A DNA stretch of 64,000 nt from Microbispora siamensis (lineage in GTDB: Bacteria; Actinomycetota; Actinomycetes; Streptosporangiales; Streptosporangiaceae), in the NCBI RefSeq assembly GCF_016863095.1, contig NZ_BOOF01000009.1, positions 62,001 through 126,000 on the forward strand. The letters run 5' to 3'. Below are positions 42,154 through 50,611 of this stretch, in pieces; positions within the stretch are counted from its first letter, which is position 1, and every line of letters starts with the position of its first letter. The position numbers were made by a program, and so were the translations under genes. The notes beneath the pieces are model-generated. The model saw only the letters and a program-made list of their open reading frames with translations, was not told the DNA's origin and did no database searches.

Positions 42154-43760
42154 GTCACGAGACGCTGTCCACGATCCTCTTCCTGGTCTTCGTCGCCCTC
42201 ACGCTGGCGATCACGTTCTGGGCCAGCCGCAACACCAAGAGCGCGGCGGACTTCTACGCCGGCGGCCGGTCGTTCAGCGGCCTGCAGAACGGCCTGGCGA
42301 TCGGCGGCGACTACATGTCGGCCGCGTCGTTCCTCGGCATCGCCGGCATCATCGCGCTGTCGGGCTACGACGGCTTCCTCTACTCGATCGGCTTCCTCGT
42401 CGCCTGGCTGGTCGCGCTGCTGCTCGTCGCCGAGCTGATGCGCAACTCCGGCAAGTACACGATGGCCGACGTGCTCGCGTTCCGGATGTCGCCGCGCCCT
42501 GTCCGTACGGCGGCCGGCGTGTCCACGATCGTCGTCAGCATCTTCTATCTGCTCGCGCAGATGGTCGGCGCGGGCGCGCTCGTCGGCCTGCTGCTCGGCG
42601 TCCACTCCCAGGCGGGCAAGGTCTGGACGATCATCGCGGTCGGCCTGCTGATGATCATCTACGTCGTGTTCGGCGGCATGAAGGGCACCACCTGGGTGCA
42701 GATCGTCAAGGCCGTCATGCTGATGGTCGGGGCCGCGCTGATCACCCTGCTGGTGCTCGGCAAGTTCGGCTTCAACCTGTCCGGGCTGCTCGGCGACGCC
42801 GCCACCCAGAGCGGCAAGGGCGACGCCTTCCTCAACGCGGGCCTCAAGTACGGCACCGCCGCGCAGGGGACCTGGGGCAAGATCGACCTGATCAGCCTCG
42901 GCCTCGCGCTGGTGCTCGGCACCGCCGGCCTGCCGCACGTCCTCATCCGCTTCTACACGGTGCCGACCGCCAGGGACGCCCGCAAGTCGGTCCTGTGGGG
43001 CATCGGCATCATCGGCGTGTTCTACCTGCTGACGCTGGTGCTCGGCTTCGGCGCCGCCGCCCTGGTGGGGTCGAAGACGATCGCCGCGGCCGACAAGGCC
43101 GGCAACACGGCGGCCCCGCTGCTCGCCCAGAAGGTGGGCCAGGACATCTTCGGCGACGTCGGCGGCACCGTCCTGCTGGCGGTCATCGCGGCGGTCGCGT
43201 TCGCCACGATCCTCGCGGTGGTCGCGGGCCTGACCCTCGCGTCCTCCTCCAGCTTCGCCCACGACCTGTACGCCCACGTGTTCAAGCGGGGCGCCGCCAC
43301 CGAGCGCCAGGAGGTCGTGGTCGCCCGCGTCGCCGCGTTCGTGATCGGCGCGATCGCGATCGCGCTGAGCATCTTCGCCCAGTCGCTCAACGTGGCCTTC
43401 CTCGTGTCGCTGGCCTTCGCGGTCGCCGCGTCGGGCAACCTGCCGGCGATCCTCTACAGCCTGTTCTGGAAGAGGTTCAACACGGCGGGCGCGGTCTCGG
43501 CCATCTACGGCGGCCTGATCTCCGCCGTGGTGCTGGTGATCTTCTCCCCGGTCGTCTCCGGCTCGCCGACGGCGATGCGCCCCGAGATGGACTTCCACCT
43601 GATCCCGCTGTCGAACCCGGGCATCTTCTCGATCCCGATCGGCTTCCTGTGCGGCTACCTCGGCACGATCCTGAGCAAGGAGTACAACGCGTCGAAGTAC
43701 GCCGAGATCGAGGTCCGCTCGCTCACCGGCCTCGGCGCCGAGCGGGCCACGGGTCACTGA
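42150..43760 (+). CDS. actP: Cation/acetate symporter ActP
   Basis: 536 residues, GTG start. SSS carrier with 13 expected membrane segments. NTKSAADFYAGGRSFSGLQN, GDYMSAASFLGIAGIIAL, VVFGGMKGTTWVQIVKAVML and AGLPHVLIRFYTVPTARDAR are ActP marks. It should take up acetate and similar acids with Na+ or H+. The CRP-type palindrome upstream of the DUF485-actP pair suggests control by carbon state, as for acetate uptake in other bacteria. A strong hairpin follows. Confidence 0.95.
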   Translation: MSHETLSTILFLVFVALTLAITFWASRNTKSAADFYAGGRSFSGLQNGLAIGGDYMSAASFLGIAGIIALSGYDGFLYSIGFLVAWLVALLLVAELMRNSGKYTMADVLAFRMSPRPVRTAAGVSTIVVSIFYLLAQMVGAGALVGLLLGVHSQAGKVWTIIAVGLLMIIYVVFGGMKGTTWVQIVKAVMLMVGAALITLLVLGKFGFNLSGLLGDAATQSGKGDAFLNAGLKYGTAAQGTWGKIDLISLGLALVLGTAGLPHVLIRFYTVPTARDARKSVLWGIGIIGVFYLLTLVLGFGAAALVGSKTIAAADKAGNTAAPLLAQKVGQDIFGDVGGTVLLAVIAAVAFATILAVVAGLTLASSSSFAHDLYAHVFKRGAATERQEVVVARVAAFVIGAIAIALSIFAQSLNVAFLVSLAFAVAASGNLPAILYSLFWKRFNTAGAVSAIYGGLISAVVLVIFSPVVSGSPTAMRPEMDFHLIPLSNPGIFSIPIGFLCGYLGTILSKEYNASKYAEIEVRSLTGLGAERATGH

Positions 43761-43827
43761 CGCCGGCTCCCGGCCACACGTCGCCGGTTTCCCGGCGGTG
43801 CCACCCACCGCCGCCGGGGAGCCGGCG
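43761..43827 (+). terminator. Long-stem terminator after actP
   Basis: CGCCGGCTCCCGGC (43761-43774) pairs with GCCGGGGAGCCGGCG (43813-43827) with one bulge, and inner arms CCGGCGGTG/CACCGCCG add to the structure. Confidence 0.7.
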
Positions 43828-43834
43828 CACTCAT

Positions 43835-43861
43835 ATACGCCCGGTCGCCGGCCGGGCGTAT
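43835..43861. promoter_or_regulatory. 10-bp palindrome upstream of a TetR gene
   Basis: ATACGCCCGG (43835-43844) and CCGGGCGTAT (43852-43861) with a seven-base loop. It could be a second terminator or an autoregulatory operator of the TetR gene. Confidence 0.5.
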
Positions 43862-43920
43862 GCCTGCCCTGTCCCTCGCGTCATGGTGTTGGGGCACCCA
43901 CTCTGGTTATGGTTCGGTCC

Positions 43921-44520
43921 GTGGACAGCCCTCTCCAGACCGCCAAGGCGTGGTCGCGCTCGCGGAGAAGGAAGCAGCCGCCCGACGGCGACGCCCGCAC
44001 GCGCATCCTCGACGCCGCCGAGGAACTGTTCGCGGGCGGCGGCTACGAGGCCACGCCGACCGCGCGCATCGCCGAACTCGCCGGCGTGCCCAAGGGCCTG
44101 GTCTTCCACTACTTCCCCCGCAAGATCGACGTACTGATCTCGCTGGTGGACGAGCGGACCGTGGTGATCGAGGAGGAGGTCGAGGCGGTCCCCGGCGACG
44201 CGGCCGGCGCGCTGTCACGGCTCGCCCGCAGGCTGCCGCTGCACGCGTCCCCCGCGATGCGGCGCATCCTGTTCCGGGAGGCCGACACCCACCTGTCCGT
44301 ACGGGAGCGCCTGGGCCGCCTGAACACCGAGATCATCCGCCGGGCCAGGTTCGCCCTGGAGCTCGCCCTGCCGGGCGGGCGCGGCGACGCCGCCCGGCTG
44401 GAGGCCGCCGCCGCGACCTTCGCCGCGGTCCTGCTGTACCAGGAGAGCATCTGCCTGCTCACCGGCCATCACATCGACCCCGACGCGGTCGCCGAACTGA
44501 TCGCCAACGCCCTGCACTGA
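43921..44520 (+). CDS. TetR/AcrR-family regulator
   Basis: 199 residues from GTG 43921, seven bases after a TATGGT minus-10 box (leaderless); ATG 43909 is the alternative start. HTH at about residues 22-67: RILDAAEELFAGGGYEATPTARIAELAGVPKGLVFHYFPRK is split over two lines of the family pattern. The ligand domain is of an unspecified type with two Cys near the C-terminus. No divergent target; the following gene on the other strand is a WS/DGAT enzyme that could be under its control. Confidence 0.9.
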   Translation: MDSPLQTAKAWSRSRRRKQPPDGDARTRILDAAEELFAGGGYEATPTARIAELAGVPKGLVFHYFPRKIDVLISLVDERTVVIEEEVEAVPGDAAGALSRLARRLPLHASPAMRRILFREADTHLSVRERLGRLNTEIIRRARFALELALPGGRGDAARLEAAAATFAAVLLYQESICLLTGHHIDPDAVAELIANALH

Positions 44521-44540
44521 CGCGGGCCGCACCCCTTCCC

Positions 44541-44561
44541 GGCGCGCCTGTCTCGCGCGCC
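44541..44561. terminator. Short GC hairpin between convergent genes
   Basis: GGCGCGC and GCGCGCC arms with a seven-base loop, between the TetR gene and the WS/DGAT gene. Confidence 0.45.
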
Positions 44562-44584
44562 TCCGGCGCGACCCCGGGCGGTCG

Positions 44585-46132
44585 TCAGGCGGGGACCATC
44601 TCCTCCCGCTCCTCCAGGGGCCGTACGGCAGCCGCGTCGCCCTGCGGGGCCGCATCGTGCGGGGAGTCGTCGAGCAGGGCCAGGAGTTCGTCCATCGCCT
44701 CGCGCAGGTGGCCGATCATGCTCCAGACGTCCGGCAACCGGGTCGGGCAGGCGACGACGCCGAAGTCCAGCCGCCCGTCGTACGACGCGCAGGTGATGCT
44801 GATCCCCCCGGTGGCGTCGGTGACCACCGACAGAGGGTGGTAGGCGAGCATCCGGGCGCCGCACAGGTACAACGGCAGGCGGGGACCGGGCACGTTCGAC
44901 ACGATGAGGTTGACGCCCGCCCCCGCCACCCCGGCGAGGCGGAAGACCACCGGCGTGGCCAGCGCCGCGAAGGCGTTCGGCACCATCGCGCACACGTCGT
45001 CCAGCCAGGTGCGGTGGGAGACGGCGAAGCGCCGCTTGGCGGCGGCCAGCGTCGAGCGGACGGCCGTCAGGCGCTCCCTGGGGGAGGCGACGTCCGTGGC
45101 AAGCGGCGTGATCATCGCCGAGATCCGGTTGCCGACCCGCCCGTCCGCGGCGTCCCGGGACGACCCGCTCGCGCCCGGGGAGCGCAACGCCACCGGCACG
45201 GCCGCCACCAGTGGCCGGTCGGGCAGCGCGTCGTGGGCGAGCAGCCAGCGCCGCAGCGCCGAGGCGCACAGCGTCATCACCACGTCGTTCGGGCCCATGC
45301 CGAAGGCCCTGGCCACCCTCCTGACCTCCGCCAGCGGCGCCGAGCCGAGGGCGACCTCCCTCGTGCCGGAGATCGGGCCGTTGAACGGCGTGCGCGGCGC
45401 GACCAGCGGCGGCGTCTCGGGCAGTGGGCGCGAGTCTCCCGCGAGCGCGCGGGCGGCCTGGGCCACGAGCCGGGCGTCGGGCAGCGCCGCCACCACCGGG
45501 ATCGTGTCCAGGTCGGCGGCGGCGCGGGCCAGCGAGCACAGCGTCTCCACCGGCTGGACGATCGACCGGGTGATCGCCCCGGCGAGCATCGTGAGCAGTC
45601 CGGGCGGCTGCGGCGACGCCGGGACCGGGGGCGCCTCCACCCGGCGCGGCTGCGGTGACGGGTCGAGCAGCGCGGTCAGGATCTCCGAGCCCGACACGCC
45701 GTCGATCGCACAGTGGTGCACCTTGGTGTAGAGGGCGCATCGGCCGCCCTCCAGGCCGTGGATGAGGTGCGCCTCCCATAGCGGCCGCCCGCGGTCGAGC
45801 CGCCGCGCGTGGACGCCCGCCACGTACGCCGCCAGTTCCCGTTCCCCGCCGGGCGCCGGGAGGGTGGTCTCGTGCACGTGCGCGTCGAGGTCCACGTCCG
45901 GGTCGTCCAGCCAGTACGGCCGGTCGAGCCCAAAGGGCACGTCGGCCAGCCGCATCCGCAGCGGTGGGGCGAGGTGCAGCCGCTCGCGCAGCAGGGCGAG
46001 CAGGGCCTCCCTGGTCAGGGCTCCGGAGGGCGAGGTCGACGGGTCGAGTATGGCGACACCCGCCACATGGGCCGCGGTCGTCGCCGACTCCACGCTCAGG
46101 AACTGCGCGTCGAGTGCCGTCAACTGGCGCAT
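44585..46132 (-). CDS. Wax ester synthase / diacylglycerol acyltransferase (WS/DGAT)
   Basis: 515 residues from ATG 46132 with a GGGAGGA site. The active site HHxxxDG is HHCAIDG (139-145), and the C-terminal domain has PVALRSPGASGS, GNRISAMITPLA, NLIVSNVPGPR and SYDGRLDFGVV, all family marks. It joins acyl-CoA to diacylglycerol or a fatty alcohol to make storage lipid. It stands alone on the minus strand. Some members are inactive or act on other acceptors, but the motif here is complete. Confidence 0.95.
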   Translation of the reverse strand: MRQLTALDAQFLSVESATTAAHVAGVAILDPSTSPSGALTREALLALLRERLHLAPPLRMRLADVPFGLDRPYWLDDPDVDLDAHVHETTLPAPGGERELAAYVAGVHARRLDRGRPLWEAHLIHGLEGGRCALYTKVHHCAIDGVSGSEILTALLDPSPQPRRVEAPPVPASPQPPGLLTMLAGAITRSIVQPVETLCSLARAAADLDTIPVVAALPDARLVAQAARALAGDSRPLPETPPLVAPRTPFNGPISGTREVALGSAPLAEVRRVARAFGMGPNDVVMTLCASALRRWLLAHDALPDRPLVAAVPVALRSPGASGSSRDAADGRVGNRISAMITPLATDVASPRERLTAVRSTLAAAKRRFAVSHRTWLDDVCAMVPNAFAALATPVVFRLAGVAGAGVNLIVSNVPGPRLPLYLCGARMLAYHPLSVVTDATGGISITCASYDGRLDFGVVACPTRLPDVWSMIGHLREAMDELLALLDDSPHDAAPQGDAAAVRPLEEREEMVPA

Positions 46133-46412
46133 CTCGTCATCCTCCCGCTCACGCCGCCCGATCCGCCGGTCCGCGGCCGGTCCCGCCGCCCGGGACCGCC
46201 ACCTGGGATGCGGCCCCGGCGCCGGGAGCCGTCGCCGGGAGCCGCACACCCGCGGCGATCCCTGGCGCACGATAATCACCCGCCTGCGCACCGTGACCAT
46301 CATCGCCGCGCCGCGTTACCGCCGCATTTCTCCCACGTGCCGCCGGGGGATGTTCAGGCGCGCCCGTGACCGGCGCAGGGGGAACCGGCGTCGTCCGAGA
46401 GGTGCCTCCGGG
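46133..46412. other. 280-bp gap, nothing clear
   Basis: Contains the WS/DGAT ribosome site at its left edge. No hairpin, ORF with good context or promoter stands out. Confidence 0.5.
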
Positions 46413-47228
46413 CTAGAGTTTGCGCGCGACGCCGCCGAAGCAGGCCACCTCGCGGGGCTCGCCCCACGGGTTGTCCTCCGACCGCCACCGCGACACCGAG
46501 ACGATGCCGGGTTCGAGCAGTTCCAGGCCGGTGAAGTAGCCCTCGATCTGCTCGGGGCTTCGCGGCGTGTAGGGGGTGGCGCCGCTGCCCGCGTTGTAGC
46601 GGCCGAGCGCCTCGACGTACGCCGGGTCGGTGTCGGAGCCGTCGTAGAGCGCGAGATAACTGCCCGAGGGCAGGGCCGCCAGCAGCCGGCTCACGATGTC
46701 CCGCGCCTCGTCGTAGTCCGCCACCAGGCCGAGGATGCCCATCAGCATCAGCGCGGTCGGGCGTTCGAAGTCGAGCGTCCTGGCCGCCTCCCGCAGGATG
46801 CGGCCGGGGTCGCGCACGTCGGCCTCGATGTAGTCGGTGGCCCCCTCGGGCGTGCTGGTCAGCAGCGCCTGGGCGTGCACCAGCACCAGGGGGTCGTTGT
46901 CGACGTAGACGATCCGGGACGCCGGGGCCAGCCGCTGGGCGACCTCGTGGGTGTTGTCGACGGTGGGCAGACCCGTGCCGATGTCCAGGAACTGGCGGAT
47001 CCCCGCCTCACCGGCGAGGTATCCGACGGTGCGCACGAGCATCTGCCGGGACTGGCGGGCGATGTCCACCATCCCGGGGAAGACGGCGCGGATCCGTTCC
47101 CCCGCCTCTCTGTCGACGGGGTAGTGGTCCTTGCCGCCGAGGAAGTAGTTCCAGACGCGAGCCGAGTGCGGCACGCTGCTGTCGATCCTGCGGACGCCGG
47201 GATCGTCGGCGGGAGGGGTGTCACTCAT
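46413..47228 (-). CDS. SAM-dependent methyltransferase, DUF574 (SAV2177) family
   Basis: 271 residues. Family marks are RVWNYFLGGKDHYPVDREAG, FLDIGTGLPTVDNTHEVAQ (SAM site), RIVYVDNDPLVLVHAQALL and GILGLVADYDEARDIV. This family is expanded in actinomycetes; its substrates are unknown. ATG 47228 has a GAGG site. It is divergent from an XRE regulator; the 227-bp gap may hold shared control. A paralogue lies at 53588. Confidence 0.93.
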   Translation of the reverse strand: MSDTPPADDPGVRRIDSSVPHSARVWNYFLGGKDHYPVDREAGERIRAVFPGMVDIARQSRQMLVRTVGYLAGEAGIRQFLDIGTGLPTVDNTHEVAQRLAPASRIVYVDNDPLVLVHAQALLTSTPEGATDYIEADVRDPGRILREAARTLDFERPTALMLMGILGLVADYDEARDIVSRLLAALPSGSYLALYDGSDTDPAYVEALGRYNAGSGATPYTPRSPEQIEGYFTGLELLEPGIVSVSRWRSEDNPWGEPREVACFGGVARKL

Positions 47229-47455
47229 GGGGGCCTCGGAGTGGTCGGAACGGAGAGACGACCGCACCCGCGTCAGTGATCTCCGCTCGTGGCAGATCGC
47301 GCGTCGCGCCCATCCTTTCCGATCAAGCCCCGGCACGCAACACATCGGCCTGGGTTGAAAGCACGATTACGGTCGCGTTCACCCCGATACCATCCCGTCC
47401 CGGAGGCGTCGGCGTACGGCCGGCGCCGGCGAGACCCGTATCGGGGAGGACAGGG

Positions 47456-48361
47456 ATGATCTCGGCTCGACCGGAGGCGGCGACTTCTCCGGACGGACTG
47501 CCGGTTCAGCCGCGGGGCGGGCCGACGGTGGTGCGCATGATGCTCGGGGCCCAGCTGCGCCGGCTCCGCGAGGCCAGGAACATCACCCGCGAGCAGGCCG
47601 GGCACGCCATCCGCGCCTCCACCTCCAAGATCTGCCGGCTGGAGCTGGGCCGCACCCCCTTCAAACGGCGCGACGTGACCGACCTGCTCACCCTGTACGG
47701 CGTCGTCGACAGCGGCGAACGCGAGACGATGCTGGCGCTCGCCGAGCAGGCCGGCACCCCCGGCTGGTGGCACCAGTACAACGACCTGCTGCCCGGCTGG
47801 TTCGAGGTCTACGTCGGGCTGGAGGAGGCGGCGGCCACCATCCGCACGTACGAGGTCCAGTTCGTGCACAGCCTGTTGCAGACCGAGGACTACGCGCGCG
47901 CGGCGATCCGGCTGCGGCATCGCGGGACGCCCGAGCACGACGTCGAGCGCCGCGTCGGCCTGCGCATGCGGCGTCAGCGGCTCCTGGACCAGGCCGACGG
48001 CCCCCGGCTGTGGTCGGTGGTGGACGAGTCGGCGCTGCGCCGTCCCCTGGGCGGCCGGGCCGTGCAGCGCCGCCAGATCGAGCACCTGATCGAGGCCGCC
48101 GCGCGTCCGGACGTCACCCTGCAGATCCTGCCCTTCCGGGCCGGTGGTCACCCCGCCGTGGGCGGTCCGTTCACCATCCTGCGGTTCGCCGAGCCCGACC
48201 TGCCCGACGTCGTCTACCTCGAACAGCTCAGCAGCGCGCTGTACCTCGACAAGCAGGAGGACGTGGACGACTACACGGCGGTGATGAACGACCTCAGCGT
48301 GCAGGCCGAGTCGGCCCGCGACACCGTGACCATGCTGCGCGCGATGCTCCGGGATCTATGA
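47456..48361 (+). CDS. XRE-family regulator with DUF5753 ligand-like domain
   Basis: 301 residues from ATG 47456 with GGGGAGGACAGGG upstream. HTH_XRE at about 28-85: LGAQLRRLREARNITREQAG and STSKICRLELGR. DUF5753 from ~100 to 290: GWFEVYVGLEEAAATIRTYE, QTEDYARAAIRL and PFTILRF. These proteins usually pair with a DUF397 protein in actinomycetes; none is found here. It ends 17 bases from the convergent polX gene. Confidence 0.92.
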   Translation: MISARPEAATSPDGLPVQPRGGPTVVRMMLGAQLRRLREARNITREQAGHAIRASTSKICRLELGRTPFKRRDVTDLLTLYGVVDSGERETMLALAEQAGTPGWWHQYNDLLPGWFEVYVGLEEAAATIRTYEVQFVHSLLQTEDYARAAIRLRHRGTPEHDVERRVGLRMRRQRLLDQADGPRLWSVVDESALRRPLGGRAVQRRQIEHLIEAAARPDVTLQILPFRAGGHPAVGGPFTILRFAEPDLPDVVYLEQLSSALYLDKQEDVDDYTAVMNDLSVQAESARDTVTMLRAMLRDL

Positions 48362-48378
48362 GACGGGGAGCTGTGAGG

Positions 48379-50064
48379 TCAGCCCCTGCCCAGGTGGGCG
48401 AGCAGGCGGTCGAGGGGCCAGGTGTTCACCACGTCGTCCGGGGTGAGCCAGGCCCGCTGCGCGATGCCCACGCCGAACCTCTGGTGGGCCAGATGCGGGA
48501 CGGCGTGGGAGTCGCTGTCGATGGAGAACTTCACGCCGTGGTGACGCGCGAGCCGTACGAGGTCGGAGGGCAGGTCGGCCCGGTCGGGGTAGGAGTCGAT
48601 CTCCATGATCGTGCCGGTCCTGGCGGCGGCGCGGAACACCGCGTCCCAGTCCGCGTCCACCGGCGGCCGCTTGCCGATCTTCCGCGTCGTGGGGTGGCCG
48701 ATGACGTGGACGTGCGGGTTCTCGCACGCCGCGATGAAACGGCGGGTCATCTCCTCCCGCGACTGGGTGAAGTGCGAGTGCACCGACGCGACGCAGACGT
48801 CGAATCCGGCCAGCACCTCGGCCGGCCAGTCCACCGAGCCGTCCGGGGCGATGTTCAGCTCGCTGCCGTGCAGCAGCCGCATGTCCGGATATCTCGCCTG
48901 CAGCTCGGCGATGCGGGCGCGCTGGGCGAGGGCCTTGTCGAGGGTCATCCGCTGCATGACCAGGTCGGGCGCGTGGTCGGTCACCGCGTAGTAGGAGTAG
49001 CCGCGCATCGCGGCGGCGGCCACCATGTCCTCCAGTGAGGCGATCCCGTCGGTGAGGTCGGTGTGGGTGTGCAGGTCGCCCCGCAGGTCGTGCAGCTCGA
49101 CCAGGCGCGGCAGCTCGCCCCGCAGCGCGGCCTCGACCTCGCCGCCGTCCTCGCGCAGCGCCGGGTGCACCCACGCCATGCCGAGCGCCTGGTAGATCTC
49201 CTCCTCGGTCTCGGAGGCGATGAGCCGGTCGCCGTCGAACAGGCCGTACTCCGACAGCTTCCAGCCCTTCTTGACCGCCATCTCCCGGATGCGGACGTTG
49301 TGCTCCTTGCTTCCGGTGAAGTAGATCATGGCCGCGCCCCACGACTCGGCGGGGATCAGCCGCAGGTCGACCTGGAGGCCGCGGTCGGTCCTGACCGAGG
49401 TCTTGCGCTCGCCCTTCGCGACGATCTCGGTGACGTACGGCTGCCGCGCGAACAGCTCCATCAGGGCGGGGTCGCCGACGGCGAGGATGTCGATGTCGCC
49501 GATCGTCTCGCTCATCCGGCGCAGCGACCCGGCGAAGGCGATCCGGTCGGCGGGCAGCGAGGCGATGACTCGCTCCGCGAGATCCGTCGCGATGCCGAGG
49601 TGCACCCGATCGCCCGACCGCTCCATGTGCTCGATGCCCTTGAGCAGGTTCTCCTCGGTCTTGGCGCCGAAGCCGCGCAGGCCCTTCAGGCGCCCGGCCC
49701 TGATCGCGTCGGCCAGCGCGCCGGGGGAGTCGATGCCGAGCTCCTGGAACAGGAACAGCGCCTTCTTCGGGCCGAGCGAGGGAATCCGGGTCAGCCTGCG
49801 CACGCCCTCGGGCACCTTGCCCCGCAGGTCGTCGAGCTGGCGGAAGCTGCCGCGCTGGAGGAACTCCTCGACCTTCTTGGCGATCGCCTCGCCCACGCCC
49901 GGGATCGACCGCACGTCGGTCTCTCCGAGATCCCCGGGGAATCCCGCGATCGACTTGGCCGCCTTCTGGTAGCTGCGCACGCGGAAGGCGTCTCCGCCGT
50001 TCAGCGCGAAAAGCTCGGCGTACTCCTGCAGCGCCGCGGCTGCCTCGTCATTGGCCCGTCCCAT
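48379..50064 (-). CDS. polX: DNA polymerase X family with PHP exonuclease domain (PolX)
   Basis: 561 residues. N-terminal helix-hairpin-helix region (SIPGVGEAIAKKVEEFL, SLGPKKALFLFQELG), the nucleotidyltransferase palm with FAGSLRRMSETIGDIDILAV (catalytic Asp pair), and a C-terminal PHP domain with DLHTHTDLTDG and SIDSDSHA metal ligands. It fills short gaps in base-excision repair and trims 3' ends. The upstream flank is interrupted by an IS200/IS605 element, which may have removed its old promoter. Confidence 0.96.
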   Translation of the reverse strand: MGRANDEAAAALQEYAELFALNGGDAFRVRSYQKAAKSIAGFPGDLGETDVRSIPGVGEAIAKKVEEFLQRGSFRQLDDLRGKVPEGVRRLTRIPSLGPKKALFLFQELGIDSPGALADAIRAGRLKGLRGFGAKTEENLLKGIEHMERSGDRVHLGIATDLAERVIASLPADRIAFAGSLRRMSETIGDIDILAVGDPALMELFARQPYVTEIVAKGERKTSVRTDRGLQVDLRLIPAESWGAAMIYFTGSKEHNVRIREMAVKKGWKLSEYGLFDGDRLIASETEEEIYQALGMAWVHPALREDGGEVEAALRGELPRLVELHDLRGDLHTHTDLTDGIASLEDMVAAAAMRGYSYYAVTDHAPDLVMQRMTLDKALAQRARIAELQARYPDMRLLHGSELNIAPDGSVDWPAEVLAGFDVCVASVHSHFTQSREEMTRRFIAACENPHVHVIGHPTTRKIGKRPPVDADWDAVFRAAARTGTIMEIDSYPDRADLPSDLVRLARHHGVKFSIDSDSHAVPHLAHQRFGVGIAQRAWLTPDDVVNTWPLDRLLAHLGRG

Positions 50065-50193
50065 CAGAACCTCTGCAGGGGACCGGCGCCTTCAGACGAC
50101 GGGGGAACGCCGTCCCTGACTGTTCTTCTCTCTGGGCTCATTGCGGATGCCTTTCACCTGCGGTTGGACAGACAGTGCTGTGATAATGATCGT

Positions 50194-50611
50194 GTGACTC
50201 GCCAGGTCCGCACCTACCCCGGCACGGGATACAACCTCGGGTGCCACGTCGTGCGGTGCCCGAAGTACCGCCGCCCGGTCCTCGGTGGCCGGGTGAAGGC
50301 GCGCCTGGAGGAGCTGATGCGCGCCAAGGCGAGCGAACGGCTGGGAGATCGTGGCGCTTGAGGTGATGCCCGACCGCGAGCTGTTGTTCGTCAAGTCGCG
50401 CAAAAGCTCGCCGTCGTACGCGGCCAACCAGTTCAAGGGCTTCAACTCCCACCACCTGCGCGCCGAGTTCGCCCGCCTGCGCTCGCAGTTGCCCACGTTG
50501 TGGTCGAGGTCCTCCTTTGTGGCCACCGTCGGCGCGGTGCCAGCCGAGACGGTGCAGCGGTACATCCAGACGCAGTACGAGCGCCTTCCCAAGGGAGGCG
50601 GCCGTGCGTAG
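50194..50611 (+). pseudogene. tnpA: Transposase TnpA (IS200/Y1 HUH type), frameshifted
   Basis: GTG 50194 opens GYNLGCHVVRCPKYRRPVLG in the Y1 transposase pattern. The frame shifts near 50340 and the sequence goes on as GWEIVALEVMPD and later LRSQLPTLWSRSSFVATVGA, ending TQYERLPKGGGRA. In active members MPDHVHLFV carries the HUH metal site; here the text is MPDRELLFV, so both His residues are lost. The Tyr-bearing helix (VQRYIQTQ) is still there. Dead on two counts. Confidence 0.85.
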
